From the NCBI RefSeq assembly GCF_014651595.1, contig NZ_BMXE01000001.1, positions 558,001-622,000 of the forward strand: a stretch of DNA of 64,000 nt, in the 5' to 3' direction. The DNA is from Pseudovibrio japonicus. GTDB lineage: Bacteria > Pseudomonadota > Alphaproteobacteria > Rhizobiales > Stappiaceae. Within the stretch, counting starts at the first letter, position 1. The number at the start of each line of letters is the position of its first letter. Positions 1 to 8,808 of this stretch are shown piece by piece. The notes under the pieces are model-generated. The model was not told the origin of the DNA, searched no databases, and saw nothing but the letters and a program-made list of their open reading frames with translations. Both the position numbers and the translations under genes were made by a program.

Positions 1-1030
1 CACCGGCTTCCTCGACCATCTTCTGGCAGAACTCCACGTCAGTGCCGTTAAATCCAAGCGGAGAGAAATCGCAGGTCACAAAGTATGTGCCCTCACACTG
101 CAATACGCTGAAACCCATGTCGGCCAGAGGTCCGGAGATCAGGTCGCGCTTGGCTTCCAGCTCTTTTTCGAAGGAGACGTAGTAGTCGTCGTCTTTATTC
201 AAGCCATAGGCGACGGCTTTTTGCAGGTTTGGCGGGGTGGTGAAGGTGACGAACTGGTGGGCCTTCGCGATTGGTTCCAGCAGATTGTGAGGCGCTGTGA
301 TGTAACCAATTTTCCAGCCGGTGAGCGAGAAGGTTTTGCCTGCTGAACCGATACGTACGCAACGATCACGCATACCCGGAAGGGTCATGAGCGGTTTGTG
401 CTTTGCCTCGGAAAACACAATGTGCTCGTAAACCTCGTCACAAATGGCGTAGCAATCATACTCAAGGCAAAGATCTGCGATAAGTTGCAGCTCATCCTTA
501 TGAAAGACCTTTGCGTTCGGGTTCATTGGGTTGTTGATCAGGATGGCTTTGGTCTTGCTGGAGAAGGCTTTGCGCAGCTGATCTTCGTGCAGCTCCCAAT
601 TAGGCGGGGTTACCTGAACAAAGACCGGCGTTGCGCCTGCTCGTTTGACTAGCGAGAGATAACAATCGTAGAGCGGCTCGATGAGGATGACCTCATCACC
701 CGGCTCGACCAGCGCAAAGATGCTGTCTGCGAGCGCTTCGGTGGCGCCGGAGGTTACCAGCACTTCGCTCTGCCAATCGATATCCAGATCGTAAAAGCGT
801 TTGTTGTTGTCCGCCACGGCCTGCCGAAGGGCTGGCACACCGAGCATGGGCGGGTATTGGTTGGGGTCCTGCATCAGGGCATCGGCTGCAACCTGCCGCA
901 CATCCTGCGGGCCATCCACATCCGGAAACCCCTGCCCCAGATTGATGGCCTTATGTTCCGAAGCCAGACGCGACATGCGCTCAAATACCGTTGTTTCTAA
1001 TCCGGTAAATACTGTGTTTGTCGGTTTCAT
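1..1030 (-). CDS. PLP-dependent aminotransferase, class I/II (3' end cut by window edge)
   Basis: Fold-type I aminotransferase that transfers an amino group from an amino acid to a 2-oxo acid in the cytoplasm. About 343 residues are visible, starting at the ATG complement(1028-1030); the C-terminus lies outside the window. The N-terminus has the NLGQGFPD signature of the aspartate/kynurenine aminotransferase branch. It is followed by the cofactor-phosphate region TSGATEAL, the substrate motif NNPMNPNAKV and the Schiff-base lysine in SAGKTFSLTGWKIGY. Family members act on methionine, aromatic amino acids or kynurenine, and the sequence alone does not choose among these. The upstream 0.9 kb has no gene, so it probably has its own promoter. 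Confidence 0.9.
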   Translation of the reverse strand, partial: MKPTNTVFTGLETTVFERMSRLASEHKAINLGQGFPDVDGPQDVRQVAADALMQDPNQYPPMLGVPALRQAVADNNKRFYDLDIDWQSEVLVTSGATEALADSIFALVEPGDEVILIEPLYDCYLSLVKRAGATPVFVQVTPPNWELHEDQLRKAFSSKTKAILINNPMNPNAKVFHKDELQLIADLCLEYDCYAICDEVYEHIVFSEAKHKPLMTLPGMRDRCVRIGSAGKTFSLTGWKIGYITAPHNLLEPIAKAHQFVTFTTPPNLQKAVAYGLNKDDDYYVSFEKELEAKRDLISGPLADMGFSVLQCEGTYFVTCDFSPLGFNGTDVEFCQKMVEEAG

Positions 1031-1594
1031 CTGGATATCCCTACCTGACGCATTCTTTTTATTCTCAGGAGGACAAGTAAACGATTTACCCATCACCTGC
1101 AAAGTCTGCAGGGGGACGTTATTCTGCGTGTTTCCACATAGGAATTGGAGATGTGCCAAAAGCACCACATAGGATGCCATGCAGTGGTGGAGCGAAGTTT
1201 CCCGAGATACGGGATGAGCAAGACAAGCAGGCAGTGCCTGCGCTACTTGTTAGATATGTTTCTTCGGCATTGGCTGCTTGCCTTGCCCGGGCTTTCTTTT
1301 GATGAACAACGTCGCCTCTTTTGCCTATAAGGCACGATAGCCGGTTTCCCGGAAAGACAGTGGCTTATCCAGTCAGGTTTCCCTGAGCGAACAGTTCCTC
1401 CGACTTTGGCAAAGTTGGCTGACACAAAAGGTTTCCCCATTGCGACACCCACATTTGCCACCGCGTGATACCCTATATTCCTGGGCCCTTCCCCTCAAAC
1501 CATGCGGCCACGTTTGAAGATCGGTTCACCGGACCACCAGAAGGTGCGTTACGTCTTCCAACAGCCCCACCCAACCCACGCCACACTGACGGTC

Positions 1595-1635
1595 GCTCCG
1601 CCAGCAGCCCGTCACGTGGGCATGGGATTAGTATG
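1595..1635 (+). repeat. Dispersed repeat family 2, copy 1
   Basis: This 41-base stretch matches 3128-3168 in the same orientation at about 36 of 41 positions. The core is gctccgccagcag...tcacgtgggcat...agtatg. The two copies bracket the interrupted gene at 1942-2969. Nature of the repeat unknown. Confidence 0.7.
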
Positions 1636-1733
1636 TGGGGTAGTTTGATAGGGGGAATAAGATTTTTCGGGTGAACTGCCGACATATGCTTGGGCCCTTC
1701 AGTCAAAGTCAGGGAGAACTGTGCATTTGGCTC

Positions 1734-1772
1734 TGGATCCCTGATCAAGCTCATGCTTGTCAGGGATGACGA
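1734..1772 (+). repeat. Palindromic repeat family 1, copy 1
   Basis: The form is tggatccctga...tcagggatgacg, an imperfect palindrome whose arms are CCCTGA and TCAGGG. It is the same family as 3308-3347 and 28940-28977, and in opposite orientation as 3230-3258 and 29012-29040. Repeats of this type are common in intergenic DNA of alphaproteobacteria. Confidence 0.75.
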
Positions 1773-1941
1773 TGATGGTGCAAGCAGATTTGATAACTCG
1801 CTCTCAGGCTTTTTCTGAACTTGAAGTGCAAGCAAGCGATGCTAAATCACCACACAACCTTTTGGTTTTCAAAAGATTTCCTTGCTCAGACTAAGGTGGT
1901 TAGTTTAGAATTTGCGCTCTATAGTTGCGGAGACGTCTTCA

Positions 1942-2969
1942 ATGACAGAATTTTTGCTTTCAGAGTTTGAAGGCCGGTCGGATCATCTATTTATCCATTT
2001 TGACGTTAAAGACCATTTCTTAATCTCGACACCTTTATTCAGACAGCAGAAAGTGCTCGAAGTGTCATTGATGCGTTAGACGAAACATTCTTCCAAGGTT
2101 CTTTACAATATGACCTGATCATCTTGCCGCCGGAAGATGGAAGTTTTCTCTCGAAGCTAGGCATCTACGTGTTCTCCTCTGTTAGTACAGTGTTTGCCTT
2201 TTTATGCACTGAACCCGGAGCAGCCTTTACAAAGGGTCTCACAGGGGAAACTCCATCATTTTGGTTTGAGCAAGCCGGTTATGAGCTTCGAGAAGGTGCG
2301 GAATGGATTGCAGAGCAAATGGCCACCGATCAGGCAAACGCAGCCGAGCCTATGCCCGACAAAATCCTTGCAACCTTAGACGATGAGACATCCTGCAAAA
2401 CCGCCGCGCGACTGGTAACTTCAATGGCTCGTGGTTTACTTGAAAAAGACACAAACGAACTAAACAAGATAGGTATGGACATTGGAAATCTTCCTGACGC
2501 ATTAGAGGCGCGAGCTGATTTCTATGCTGCTTGTATTGATAACCAAAACGTTAAACGTATTGGCTTCACACCAGACGATGATTTCCCAATCCCAAGGACG
2601 TCCTTCCCCGAGCGAGCCCAGAAGCCCGAACGAAGAGAAAAGGACGAGGAGCCGCCAAATTGGCAGATCTCAATTGAGAGTATCTATGTCACTTCCCCTA
2701 ATTGGGACCAAGAAGACCAAAAAGCACGCCAATGGAAAGGTAAAGATCAAACTCGCCGTGATTGTTCCTTTGTGATTGAAGATTCTGAGTTCTGGCAATT
2801 GGTCAAAAAAAAGAACCTACACGTTGGGGTGTTGGATAATCTCAAAGTGCAATGGGCTCGGCAACTCATCAATGGAAAAGCTAAGAACCGTCGCGTTCTG
2901 CGTGTCCTAGAGTTCAACGGTGATAAGTTAGCGGAGCCGCTAACATCTACTCAATCAAGGCAATCCTAG
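1942..2969 (+). pseudogene. Unknown protein gene interrupted by an apparent single-base frameshift
   Basis: An ATG at 1942 opens a frame reading MTEFLLSEFEGRSDHLFIHF and then VKDHFLIS; it ends about 45 residues on (near 2079). From about 2028 the next frame continues with DTFIQTAESARSVIDALDE and runs open to the stop at 2967-2969. Removing one base's worth of shift near 2024-2029 joins both into one protein of about 340 residues. The open 3' frame alone gives 281 residues from a TTG at 2124, with no good ribosome site. I do not recognise a function. The C-terminus is charged and ends with a basic segment (NRRVLRVLEFNGDKLAEPL). Base use is more AT-rich than neighbouring core genes and the gene is bracketed by two repeat families, which suggests transfer. 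It could be a real pseudogene, a sequencing error, or a shorter gene starting at the TTG. Confidence 0.55.
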
Positions 2970-3127
2970 GGGATTACTCTGACTTCTCCCCCGCGCAAGA
3001 TCAGCCATCACTATTCGATAGTCAAGAATAGAGTTAGCATACATTAGGTAGTTAAGAGACCAATCTGTTTCCGTTTACAGTGAGCGAAAACAACAACAAT
3101 GAATCTGGTGCAATGCCATAGTGTGAG

Positions 3128-3168
3128 GCTCCGCCAGCAGTCCATCACGTGGGCATTGGGTAAGTATG
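3128..3168 (+). repeat. Dispersed repeat family 2, copy 2
   Basis: Direct repeat of 1595-1635 with about 36 of 41 identical bases. It lies downstream of the interrupted gene. Confidence 0.7.
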
Positions 3169-3229
3169 CCGCTTGTTTTGGTGTGGGGGATACGTTTTCT
3201 TGCGCTCTGCCATACAAGCCCTCCTCCGA

Positions 3230-3258
3230 CGTCATCCCGGCCCCCGAGCCGGGATCCA
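3230..3258 (-). repeat. Palindromic repeat family 1, copy 2
   Basis: Reads cgtcatcccggc...gccgggatcca on the plus strand, the inverse orientation of copies 1 and 3. The arms are CCCGGC and GCCGGG. Confidence 0.75.
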
Positions 3259-3307
3259 TCTTGCATCACGGCATAACGCGAGCTTTATGGCGACTGTTAG
3301 GTGATCA

Positions 3308-3347
3308 TGGATCCCGGATCTGCGCTACGCTTCGTCCGGGATGACGG
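3308..3347 (+). repeat. Palindromic repeat family 1, copy 3
   Basis: Reads tggatcccgg...ccgggatgacgg. With copy 2 it forms a head-to-head pair separated by about 50 bases, able to fold as two hairpins or one long one. Confidence 0.75.
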
Positions 3348-3604
3348 CGGTTGGGAGTATCAAGGTTTCAAGGCGCGCTCGCCCCTCCCTATAGCTATTA
3401 TGCGTTGGGGGGATGGTGTTTTTGGCGGATTTCGCTTATAAGCGCGTCAAAAGGGAGACAAATGCCGCGCAAATTTTAGCGGTGTCCTAGCTTTTAAGCT
3501 CTTGTCCTTAACGGAAATCGTTGGTTTCACACGGACTTCAAAGTGCGTGACTAGGATTCGCCCCACATTCAAAAAACTAGAGATAACCCCATTGGAGGTG
3601 CTCC

Positions 3605-5191
3605 TTGCATTCGTCCACGGAGGCGCTTGCGCCTACAAAACCCGGCTTTTCGGCCAATAGGATTAAAGTTGAACTGCTTTCTGGTCTTACCGTTGCGCTT
3701 GCGCTGGTGCCGGAGGCGGTTGCATTCGCATTTGTTGCGCAGGTTGAGCCACTCGTTGGTCTTTATGCAGCATTCATTGTTGGCATCATTACTGCTGTCT
3801 TTGGTGGCCGACCTGGCATGATCTCCGGCGCGACTGGCGCGCTGGCTGTTGTGATGGTTTCTCTCGTTGTGCAGCACGGCGTTGAATATCTGTTTGCCGC
3901 TGTTGTACTGATGGGCATTTTGCAGGTCTTCTTCGGCATTATGCGCTGGGGCAAGTTTATTCGCATGGTGCCGCATCCAGTGATGCTCGGCTTTGTGAAC
4001 GGTCTGGCGATCGTGATCTTCCTTGCCCAGATGGGGCAGTTCCAGAGTGTTGATCCTGTAACTGGTGCTTCCAGCTGGCTGGCAGGCATGGACCTGACGC
4101 TGATGCTCGGGCTTGTTGCTCTGACCATGGGTGTGATCTGGTACCTGCCGAAGCTGACTAACGCTATTCCAGCTCCACTGGCAGGCATTCTGGTGGTTTC
4201 CATCCTTGTGATCGGCCTCGGTCTGGATGTGCAGACGGTTGGTGATCTGGCTCCGATTGCTGGTGGTCTGCCTGAGTTTCACATCCCAATGGTTCCGCTG
4301 AACCTTGACACGCTGATGATCATTCTGCCGTACTCTCTTATTCTTGCGGCGATTGGGCTGATTGAAAGCCTTTTGACACTGAACCTCGTTGCTGAAATGA
4401 CAAACACACGCGGTGGTGCCTCCAAGGAATGTCTGGCGCAGGGTGCTGCGAACGTTGTGACCGGTTTCTTCGGCGGCATGGGTGGCTGTGCCATGATTGG
4501 TCAGTCCATGATCAACGTGAAGTCCGGTGGCCGGACACGTCTTGCTGCGATTGCAGCGTCGCTGTTCCTGCTGAGTTTCATTTTGTTCGCCTCTCCACTA
4601 ATTGAGCAGATCCCACTGGCGGCGCTGGTTGGTGTGATGTTCATGGTGGTGATTGGCACCTTTGCGTGGAACACCTTCAAGATCCTGCACAAAATCCCGC
4701 GCACCGATGCAATCGTGATTGCGCTGGTGACCGGCGTGACCGTGTATTCTGACCTTGCTGTTGCTGTTGTGGTTGGTGTGATTGTTTCTGCTCTTGCGTA
4801 TGCATGGAATGCGTCCAAGCGTATTGATGCACACACAACAACCAACTCTGAAGGCCAGAAGATCTACAAGCTGGAAGGACCGCTGTTCTTCGGTTCTGCC
4901 GCTGGTTTCCAGGAGATCTTTGATCCGCATTCCGATCCGGATGACGTGATTGTTGACTTCATCAACTCCCGCGTGGTGGATCACTCCGGTCTGCAGGCTA
5001 TTGATGCATTGGCAACCCGTTATGAGCAGGCGGGCAAAACCCTGCATCTGCGTCACCTGTCCCCGGACTGTAAGGACCTGCTGCACAAAGCGGGCAATAT
5101 GGTGGAAGTCGCCGTTATGGAAGATCCGCATTACGGTGTTGCGGTGGACTATGACGCTGAAATGCAAGAGACAAAGCCAGCGACCAGCTGA
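3605..5191 (+). CDS. SulP-family inorganic anion transporter with STAS domain
   Basis: Inner-membrane transporter of the SulP (SLC26-like) family, which moves sulfate, bicarbonate or dicarboxylates. The substrate cannot be read from the sequence. The 528-residue protein has a hydrophobic core of many membrane spans (about residues 20-400). Early on is the SulP signature VPEAVAFAFVAQVEPLVGLY, followed by GGRPGMISGATGA. A cytoplasmic STAS domain follows (about 410-510). The start is a TTG preceded by ggaggt at 3595-3600, a good ribosome site. The stop codon lies in the loop of a perfect 7-bp hairpin (5182-5199), and a strong terminator follows. It is a single-gene unit convergent with the EF-hand gene. 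Confidence 0.92.
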   Translation: MHSSTEALAPTKPGFSANRIKVELLSGLTVALALVPEAVAFAFVAQVEPLVGLYAAFIVGIITAVFGGRPGMISGATGALAVVMVSLVVQHGVEYLFAAVVLMGILQVFFGIMRWGKFIRMVPHPVMLGFVNGLAIVIFLAQMGQFQSVDPVTGASSWLAGMDLTLMLGLVALTMGVIWYLPKLTNAIPAPLAGILVVSILVIGLGLDVQTVGDLAPIAGGLPEFHIPMVPLNLDTLMIILPYSLILAAIGLIESLLTLNLVAEMTNTRGGASKECLAQGAANVVTGFFGGMGGCAMIGQSMINVKSGGRTRLAAIAASLFLLSFILFASPLIEQIPLAALVGVMFMVVIGTFAWNTFKILHKIPRTDAIVIALVTGVTVYSDLAVAVVVGVIVSALAYAWNASKRIDAHTTTNSEGQKIYKLEGPLFFGSAAGFQEIFDPHSDPDDVIVDFINSRVVDHSGLQAIDALATRYEQAGKTLHLRHLSPDCKDLLHKAGNMVEVAVMEDPHYGVAVDYDAEMQETKPATS

Positions 5192-5214
5192 TGCTGGTCT
5201 GACAAGTTGATACA

Positions 5215-5245
5215 AAAAAGGCGGAGGCATTGGCTCCGCCTTTTT
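5215..5245 (+). terminator. Intrinsic terminator (bidirectional) after the SulP gene
   Basis: Stem ggcggag/ctccgcc with a 7-base loop, preceded by an A run and followed by ttttt. It can serve both the SulP gene and, from the other side, the convergent EF-hand gene. Confidence 0.9.
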
Positions 5246-5301
5246 CGTTTGTCAAAGCAGGTCGCTTTTAAATACAATCGCGTCCCATACTCTGACGGCA
5301 A

Positions 5302-6225
5302 TTATTGTGCGCGTGGACCTTGTCCCTGATCACCGCGGCCACCTTTTTGGCCCTTATGGCCTTTGCGCCAGTCCTTTCTCATTTTCTGGAAGTCTGCCTT
5401 GGTGATTACGCCATCATGATTGCGGTCGAGACGCTGGATCATTTTCGCAGTCGGTGCCATGAACTCATCAAAATTGATTTTCAGGTCACCGTTGGTGTCC
5501 AGACGCTGGAAGGAGCGGACGTACATTGGCTCTCTAAACTCGGCGGTCACAGCTCTGAAGCCGTCCAGATCAAGCGGGCCGTTGGCGAAGAGTTTGTCGG
5601 CAAGTTTGCCAAGTTCTTCCTGGGAGATCTTGCCGTCGCTGTCCAGATCAACTTGCGCAAACATTCCGCGCATCATTTCGCCGCGCATGCCTTTTCCGTG
5701 GTGCTTGCCAGCCATCATGCCTTGCTTGCGAGGTCCATCATTCCAGCTTCCTTTGCCTTGTTTGCCCTCACTGTTCGGACCCTTGCCGTCACGCATCTTG
5801 GCCATTCGCTCGCTCTTGCGTTGTTGCATCTTATCCATGCGCGCTGTCATGCGTTCGGCCTGGGCTAGGAAATCTTCGCGGGTGACCTGACCGTCGCCGT
5901 TTGTATCAAAACGCTGGAACATGCGCACGGTGCGGTCTTTGCCGCGTTCGGCTGCGCGCTCAGCGGCGAAGACTTTCCATTCTTCCAGCGAGATCGTGCC
6001 ATCGCCATTGGTGTCTGCTTTAGTAAAGTCTGCCTTGCGCTTGGTTTCGATGTCGGCTGTGGTGACAACACCATCGTTGTTGGTGTCGTAAGTCTCAAAG
6101 AAGCGGGAAGACATCTGCTTTCCTGACTTACCGGCAAATCCGGGAGCAGCCATAGCAGGTGTCAGAGCGGTGCCAGCAATCAGTGCAGCTACAGAGCCAG
6201 CTAAAATCGTTTTGAAATTCAACAT
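5302..6225 (-). CDS. Secreted EF-hand calcium-binding protein, six EF loops
   Basis: Exported protein of 307 residues. The N-terminus MLNFKTILAGSVAALIAG ending in AMAA is a clear signal peptide. Six EF-hand-type loops are visible in the mature part: DTNNDGVVTTAD, DTNGDGTISLEE, DTNGDGQVTRED, DLDSDGKISQEE, DTNGDLKINFDE and DRNHDGVITKAD. Between loops 3 and 4 is a low-complexity basic Met/Lys/Gly-rich stretch (about residues 125-180), and the tail is also Gly/Lys/Gln rich. The start at 6225 is chosen because AGGAGA lies just upstream; a TTG 21 bases further up would spoil the signal peptide. Calcium buffering or signalling in the periplasm is inferred from the fold only. Confidence 0.88.
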   Translation of the reverse strand: MLNFKTILAGSVAALIAGTALTPAMAAPGFAGKSGKQMSSRFFETYDTNNDGVVTTADIETKRKADFTKADTNGDGTISLEEWKVFAAERAAERGKDRTVRMFQRFDTNGDGQVTREDFLAQAERMTARMDKMQQRKSERMAKMRDGKGPNSEGKQGKGSWNDGPRKQGMMAGKHHGKGMRGEMMRGMFAQVDLDSDGKISQEELGKLADKLFANGPLDLDGFRAVTAEFREPMYVRSFQRLDTNGDLKINFDEFMAPTAKMIQRLDRNHDGVITKADFQKMRKDWRKGHKGQKGGRGDQGQGPRAQ

Positions 6226-6500
6226 ATCTAATTCTCCTAGTATCAAAGCCTCGATAAAGGGGCGGTTGTGTGAATGAGCTTCGATGAGCAGAATGTAGGA
6301 AGTATCTGTCGCAGAACTACATCAGAAAATGCCTTGTTTTGTCTCAGTATTTGCCAGAGTCGCCGGTTGTGACAGTTTGATACATTTTTGAAAATTGGGT
6401 GTCTTTCGCTGGTGCCGGGAATGCGGCATATGTTAGGCATAGCATAGTGTATATATAGTCTTTCCCCAGTGATCAGAGGAGCGACTTAAAGCGAGGACGC

Positions 6501-7229
6501 ATGTCTCATAGTACAGCACATATTCTTATCGTCGACGACCATCGTGATATCCGGGAGACCCTTGCCCGGTATCTGACGAAGAATAATATGCGTACGACCA
6601 CTGCAGAAAGTGCAGCTGCTGCGCGCAAGGCTTTGAAGAACTCTTCCATTGATCTGGTGGTGCTGGACATCATGATGCCGGGCGAAGATGGCTTGTCCCT
6701 GTGCCGGCATCTGGTGGAGACCAATCAGGCGCCCGTCATCCTGCTGACTGCCATGGCGGAGGATACGGACCGCGTTGTAGGGCTCGAGATTGGGGCGGAT
6801 GACTATGTAACCAAGCCGTTCAATCCGCGTGAGCTTCTGGCCCGCATTCGTGCTGTGCTGCGCCGTGCAACCAGTGTTCCGCGTGAACGTGATCCCATCG
6901 AGACCGAAAAGCTGGCCTTCAACGGTTGGCTGCTGGATACGGCCCGGCGCGAGCTGATTGATCCTGAAGAGGTCAGCGTGCCTTTGTCTTCTGGCGAATT
7001 TCAGCTGCTGCTGGCATTTCTGAAGCGCCCTCGTGTGGTGCTATCGCGCGAGCAGCTGCTTGATCTGACCTCTGGCCGATCACTGGGTGTGTTTGATCGG
7101 TCCATCGACAATCAGGTTTCCCGTTTGCGCCGGAAAATCGAGCCTGATCCCAAGAACCCCGAGCTCATCAAGACTGTCTGGGGGGGCGGTTACACCTTTA
7201 CCGGTGAGGTTAAAGAAGGCACCGCATGA
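6501..7229 (+). CDS. OmpR-family response regulator
   Basis: Two-component response regulator of 242 residues. The receiver domain covers about 1-120, with acidic pocket D12/D13, phospho-acceptor D56 in VVLDIMMPGEDG, T83 and K105 in DYVTKPF. The C-terminal winged helix (about 135-235) is of the OmpR/PhoB type. The stop overlaps the start of the histidine kinase gene by four bases (ATGA), so the two are co-translated and form a cognate pair. The C-terminal half resembles the OmpR/EnvZ-like branch of alphaproteobacteria. The stimulus and target genes are unknown; the secreted EF-hand gene is divergent from it across 275 bases. Confidence 0.92.
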   Translation: MSHSTAHILIVDDHRDIRETLARYLTKNNMRTTTAESAAAARKALKNSSIDLVVLDIMMPGEDGLSLCRHLVETNQAPVILLTAMAEDTDRVVGLEIGADDYVTKPFNPRELLARIRAVLRRATSVPRERDPIETEKLAFNGWLLDTARRELIDPEEVSVPLSSGEFQLLLAFLKRPRVVLSREQLLDLTSGRSLGVFDRSIDNQVSRLRRKIEPDPKNPELIKTVWGGGYTFTGEVKEGTA

Positions 7230-8683
7230 AGTTTCTCAAGTACCTGATCCCGCGCCGTCTTGCGCCCCAGCTGATCCTGCTGCTGCTCGCAGCACTGATC
7301 TTTTCGCAGGCGCTCAGCTTTGTCTTCCTGGGCCGGGAGCGACAGTATGCATTGGCAAATCTGGCACGCGATAACGCCCTCTCGCGCACTGCCAATGTTG
7401 TGGAACTGCTTGAGGCCACGCCTCCTGATCTGCGACGGCAGGTGCTGCGCACGGTTTCCAGTCCACGCACGCGCTATTCGATTGGAACGAGCCCGATCGT
7501 GGATGAAAGTGGCGGTGATGCAAGAATGGAAGCTTTGCTTGCCAATTATCTTGAGCGCCGTCTGGATCATGAAAGACAGGCACGGGTATCCGTTGTCTAC
7601 GATGATCGCCACGAGCCAGATGTGATGGACCGGCCTGCCCCTGATCGCTTCAGGCCGCCTGAGGCACGGGAACACACCCCGCATAGTGCTATGCTGGCGC
7701 GGCAAATGCGCCGGGAAGAGTTTTTACAGCAGTACCGCTTGTTCTCGCTCAAAGGGGTGCAACTGTTTGCCTCCATTGAGCTGGTGAACGGCAGGTGGCT
7801 CAACATTGAGAGCAACTTCAGGCTCCCGCAGCCCTCGATCCTGCCCATGCTGCTGCCAATCTTCATCATGGCCTTGCTGACGATCGTGATCATCTGGGCC
7901 TCGGTGTACCGTTTGACAAAGCCATTACGGACGTTGGAAACGGCTGCCAATAATCTGGGTCGTGGTGCAGATGCGAAGCCTTTGAAAGAGGTGGGACCTG
8001 CGGAGGTGCGGGCTGTAACGCACTCCTTCAACCAAATGCAGGAACGTCTGACCCGCTTCATCTCCGACAGAACACGCATGCTGGCGGCCATCAGTCATGA
8101 TTTGCGCACGCCGATCACATCCTTGCGTATTCGTGCGGAGTTCATTGATGATGATGAAGACCGTGAGCGGATGATTGCCACGCTGGATGAAATGCAGGCC
8201 ATGGTGGAGGAAACCCTTGCCTTTACCCGTGAGGATTCCAGACAGGAGGAACTGCGTTCTGTTGATCTTGGTGGCTTGCTGGAAAGCATCGCCAATGATC
8301 AGGAGGACATGGGCAACCATGTGAGGGTTGAGGCCCATCACCGGGTCGTGCTGAAATGTCGTCCGGGCTCTTTGAAGCGTGCGTTCCAGAACCTGATTGG
8401 CAATGCTATCCGCTATGGTGAGGAAGCTGAGGTGACGTTCCGGATTGATGAGGGCTATGCTGAAGTTCGCATAACTGACAAGGGCCCCGGCATTCCGAGA
8501 CACCGTCTTGAGGACGTGTTTGAGCCGTTTGTTCGTCTTGAGGAATCTCGTAATGAACAGACGGGAGGCATCGGTCTGGGCCTTGCGATCACCCGCAGCA
8601 TTATCCACGCGCAAGGTGGTACCATTCGCCTTGAAAATGGCGCGGAAAAAGGCCTTGTTGCGATTGTGAGACTGCCGCTCTAG
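7226..8683 (+). CDS. Sensor histidine kinase (EnvZ-like architecture)
   Basis: Membrane histidine kinase of 485 residues. There is one transmembrane segment near residues 10-30, a periplasmic domain of about 170 residues, and a second transmembrane segment near 205-228. A HAMP domain follows, then the H-box ISHDLRTPITSLR with phospho-acceptor H291. The ATPase domain has N-box NLIGNAIRYGEEA, G1 DKGPGIP, F-box VFEPF and G2 GGIGLGLAI. It is translationally coupled to the response regulator before it. The periplasmic domain is Arg-rich around RPAPDRFRPPEAREH and shows no known sensor fold to me. Confidence 0.92.
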   Translation: MKFLKYLIPRRLAPQLILLLLAALIFSQALSFVFLGRERQYALANLARDNALSRTANVVELLEATPPDLRRQVLRTVSSPRTRYSIGTSPIVDESGGDARMEALLANYLERRLDHERQARVSVVYDDRHEPDVMDRPAPDRFRPPEAREHTPHSAMLARQMRREEFLQQYRLFSLKGVQLFASIELVNGRWLNIESNFRLPQPSILPMLLPIFIMALLTIVIIWASVYRLTKPLRTLETAANNLGRGADAKPLKEVGPAEVRAVTHSFNQMQERLTRFISDRTRMLAAISHDLRTPITSLRIRAEFIDDDEDRERMIATLDEMQAMVEETLAFTREDSRQEELRSVDLGGLLESIANDQEDMGNHVRVEAHHRVVLKCRPGSLKRAFQNLIGNAIRYGEEAEVTFRIDEGYAEVRITDKGPGIPRHRLEDVFEPFVRLEESRNEQTGGIGLGLAITRSIIHAQGGTIRLENGAEKGLVAIVRLPL

Positions 8684-8808
8684 CCGCGCGGCGCTCTCCC
8701 TGATACCAGCGAGTTTAAGAGTTCCGTTACCCTAAGCGCACGCCTTTTCTCACGGCGGTGCGCTCAGGTTCGTCATCGCTCTGCATAACAACAAAAAGCA
8801 GAGCAACA

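Larger units (their letters stand above)
1031..1941. other. Long intergenic region with repeats
   Basis: About 900 bases with no convincing gene; the short open frames on both strands have no recognisable protein signature. It holds a small hairpin (ctgca-aagt-ctgcag, 1097-1111), one copy of repeat family 2 (1595-1635) and one copy of the palindromic repeat family 1 (1734-1772). Confidence 0.6.
2970..3604. other. Intergenic region with repeats upstream of the SulP gene
   Basis: No gene is seen. It carries repeat family 2 copy 2 (3128-3168) and two palindromic family 1 copies in opposite orientation (3230-3258 and 3308-3347). The last 150 bases presumably hold the promoter of the sulfate-permease-like gene. 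Confidence 0.6.

Noticed and set aside
1243-1461. 72-codon minus-strand frame in the first intergenic region
   Set aside because: No ribosome site, basic low-complexity C-terminus and no family resemblance.
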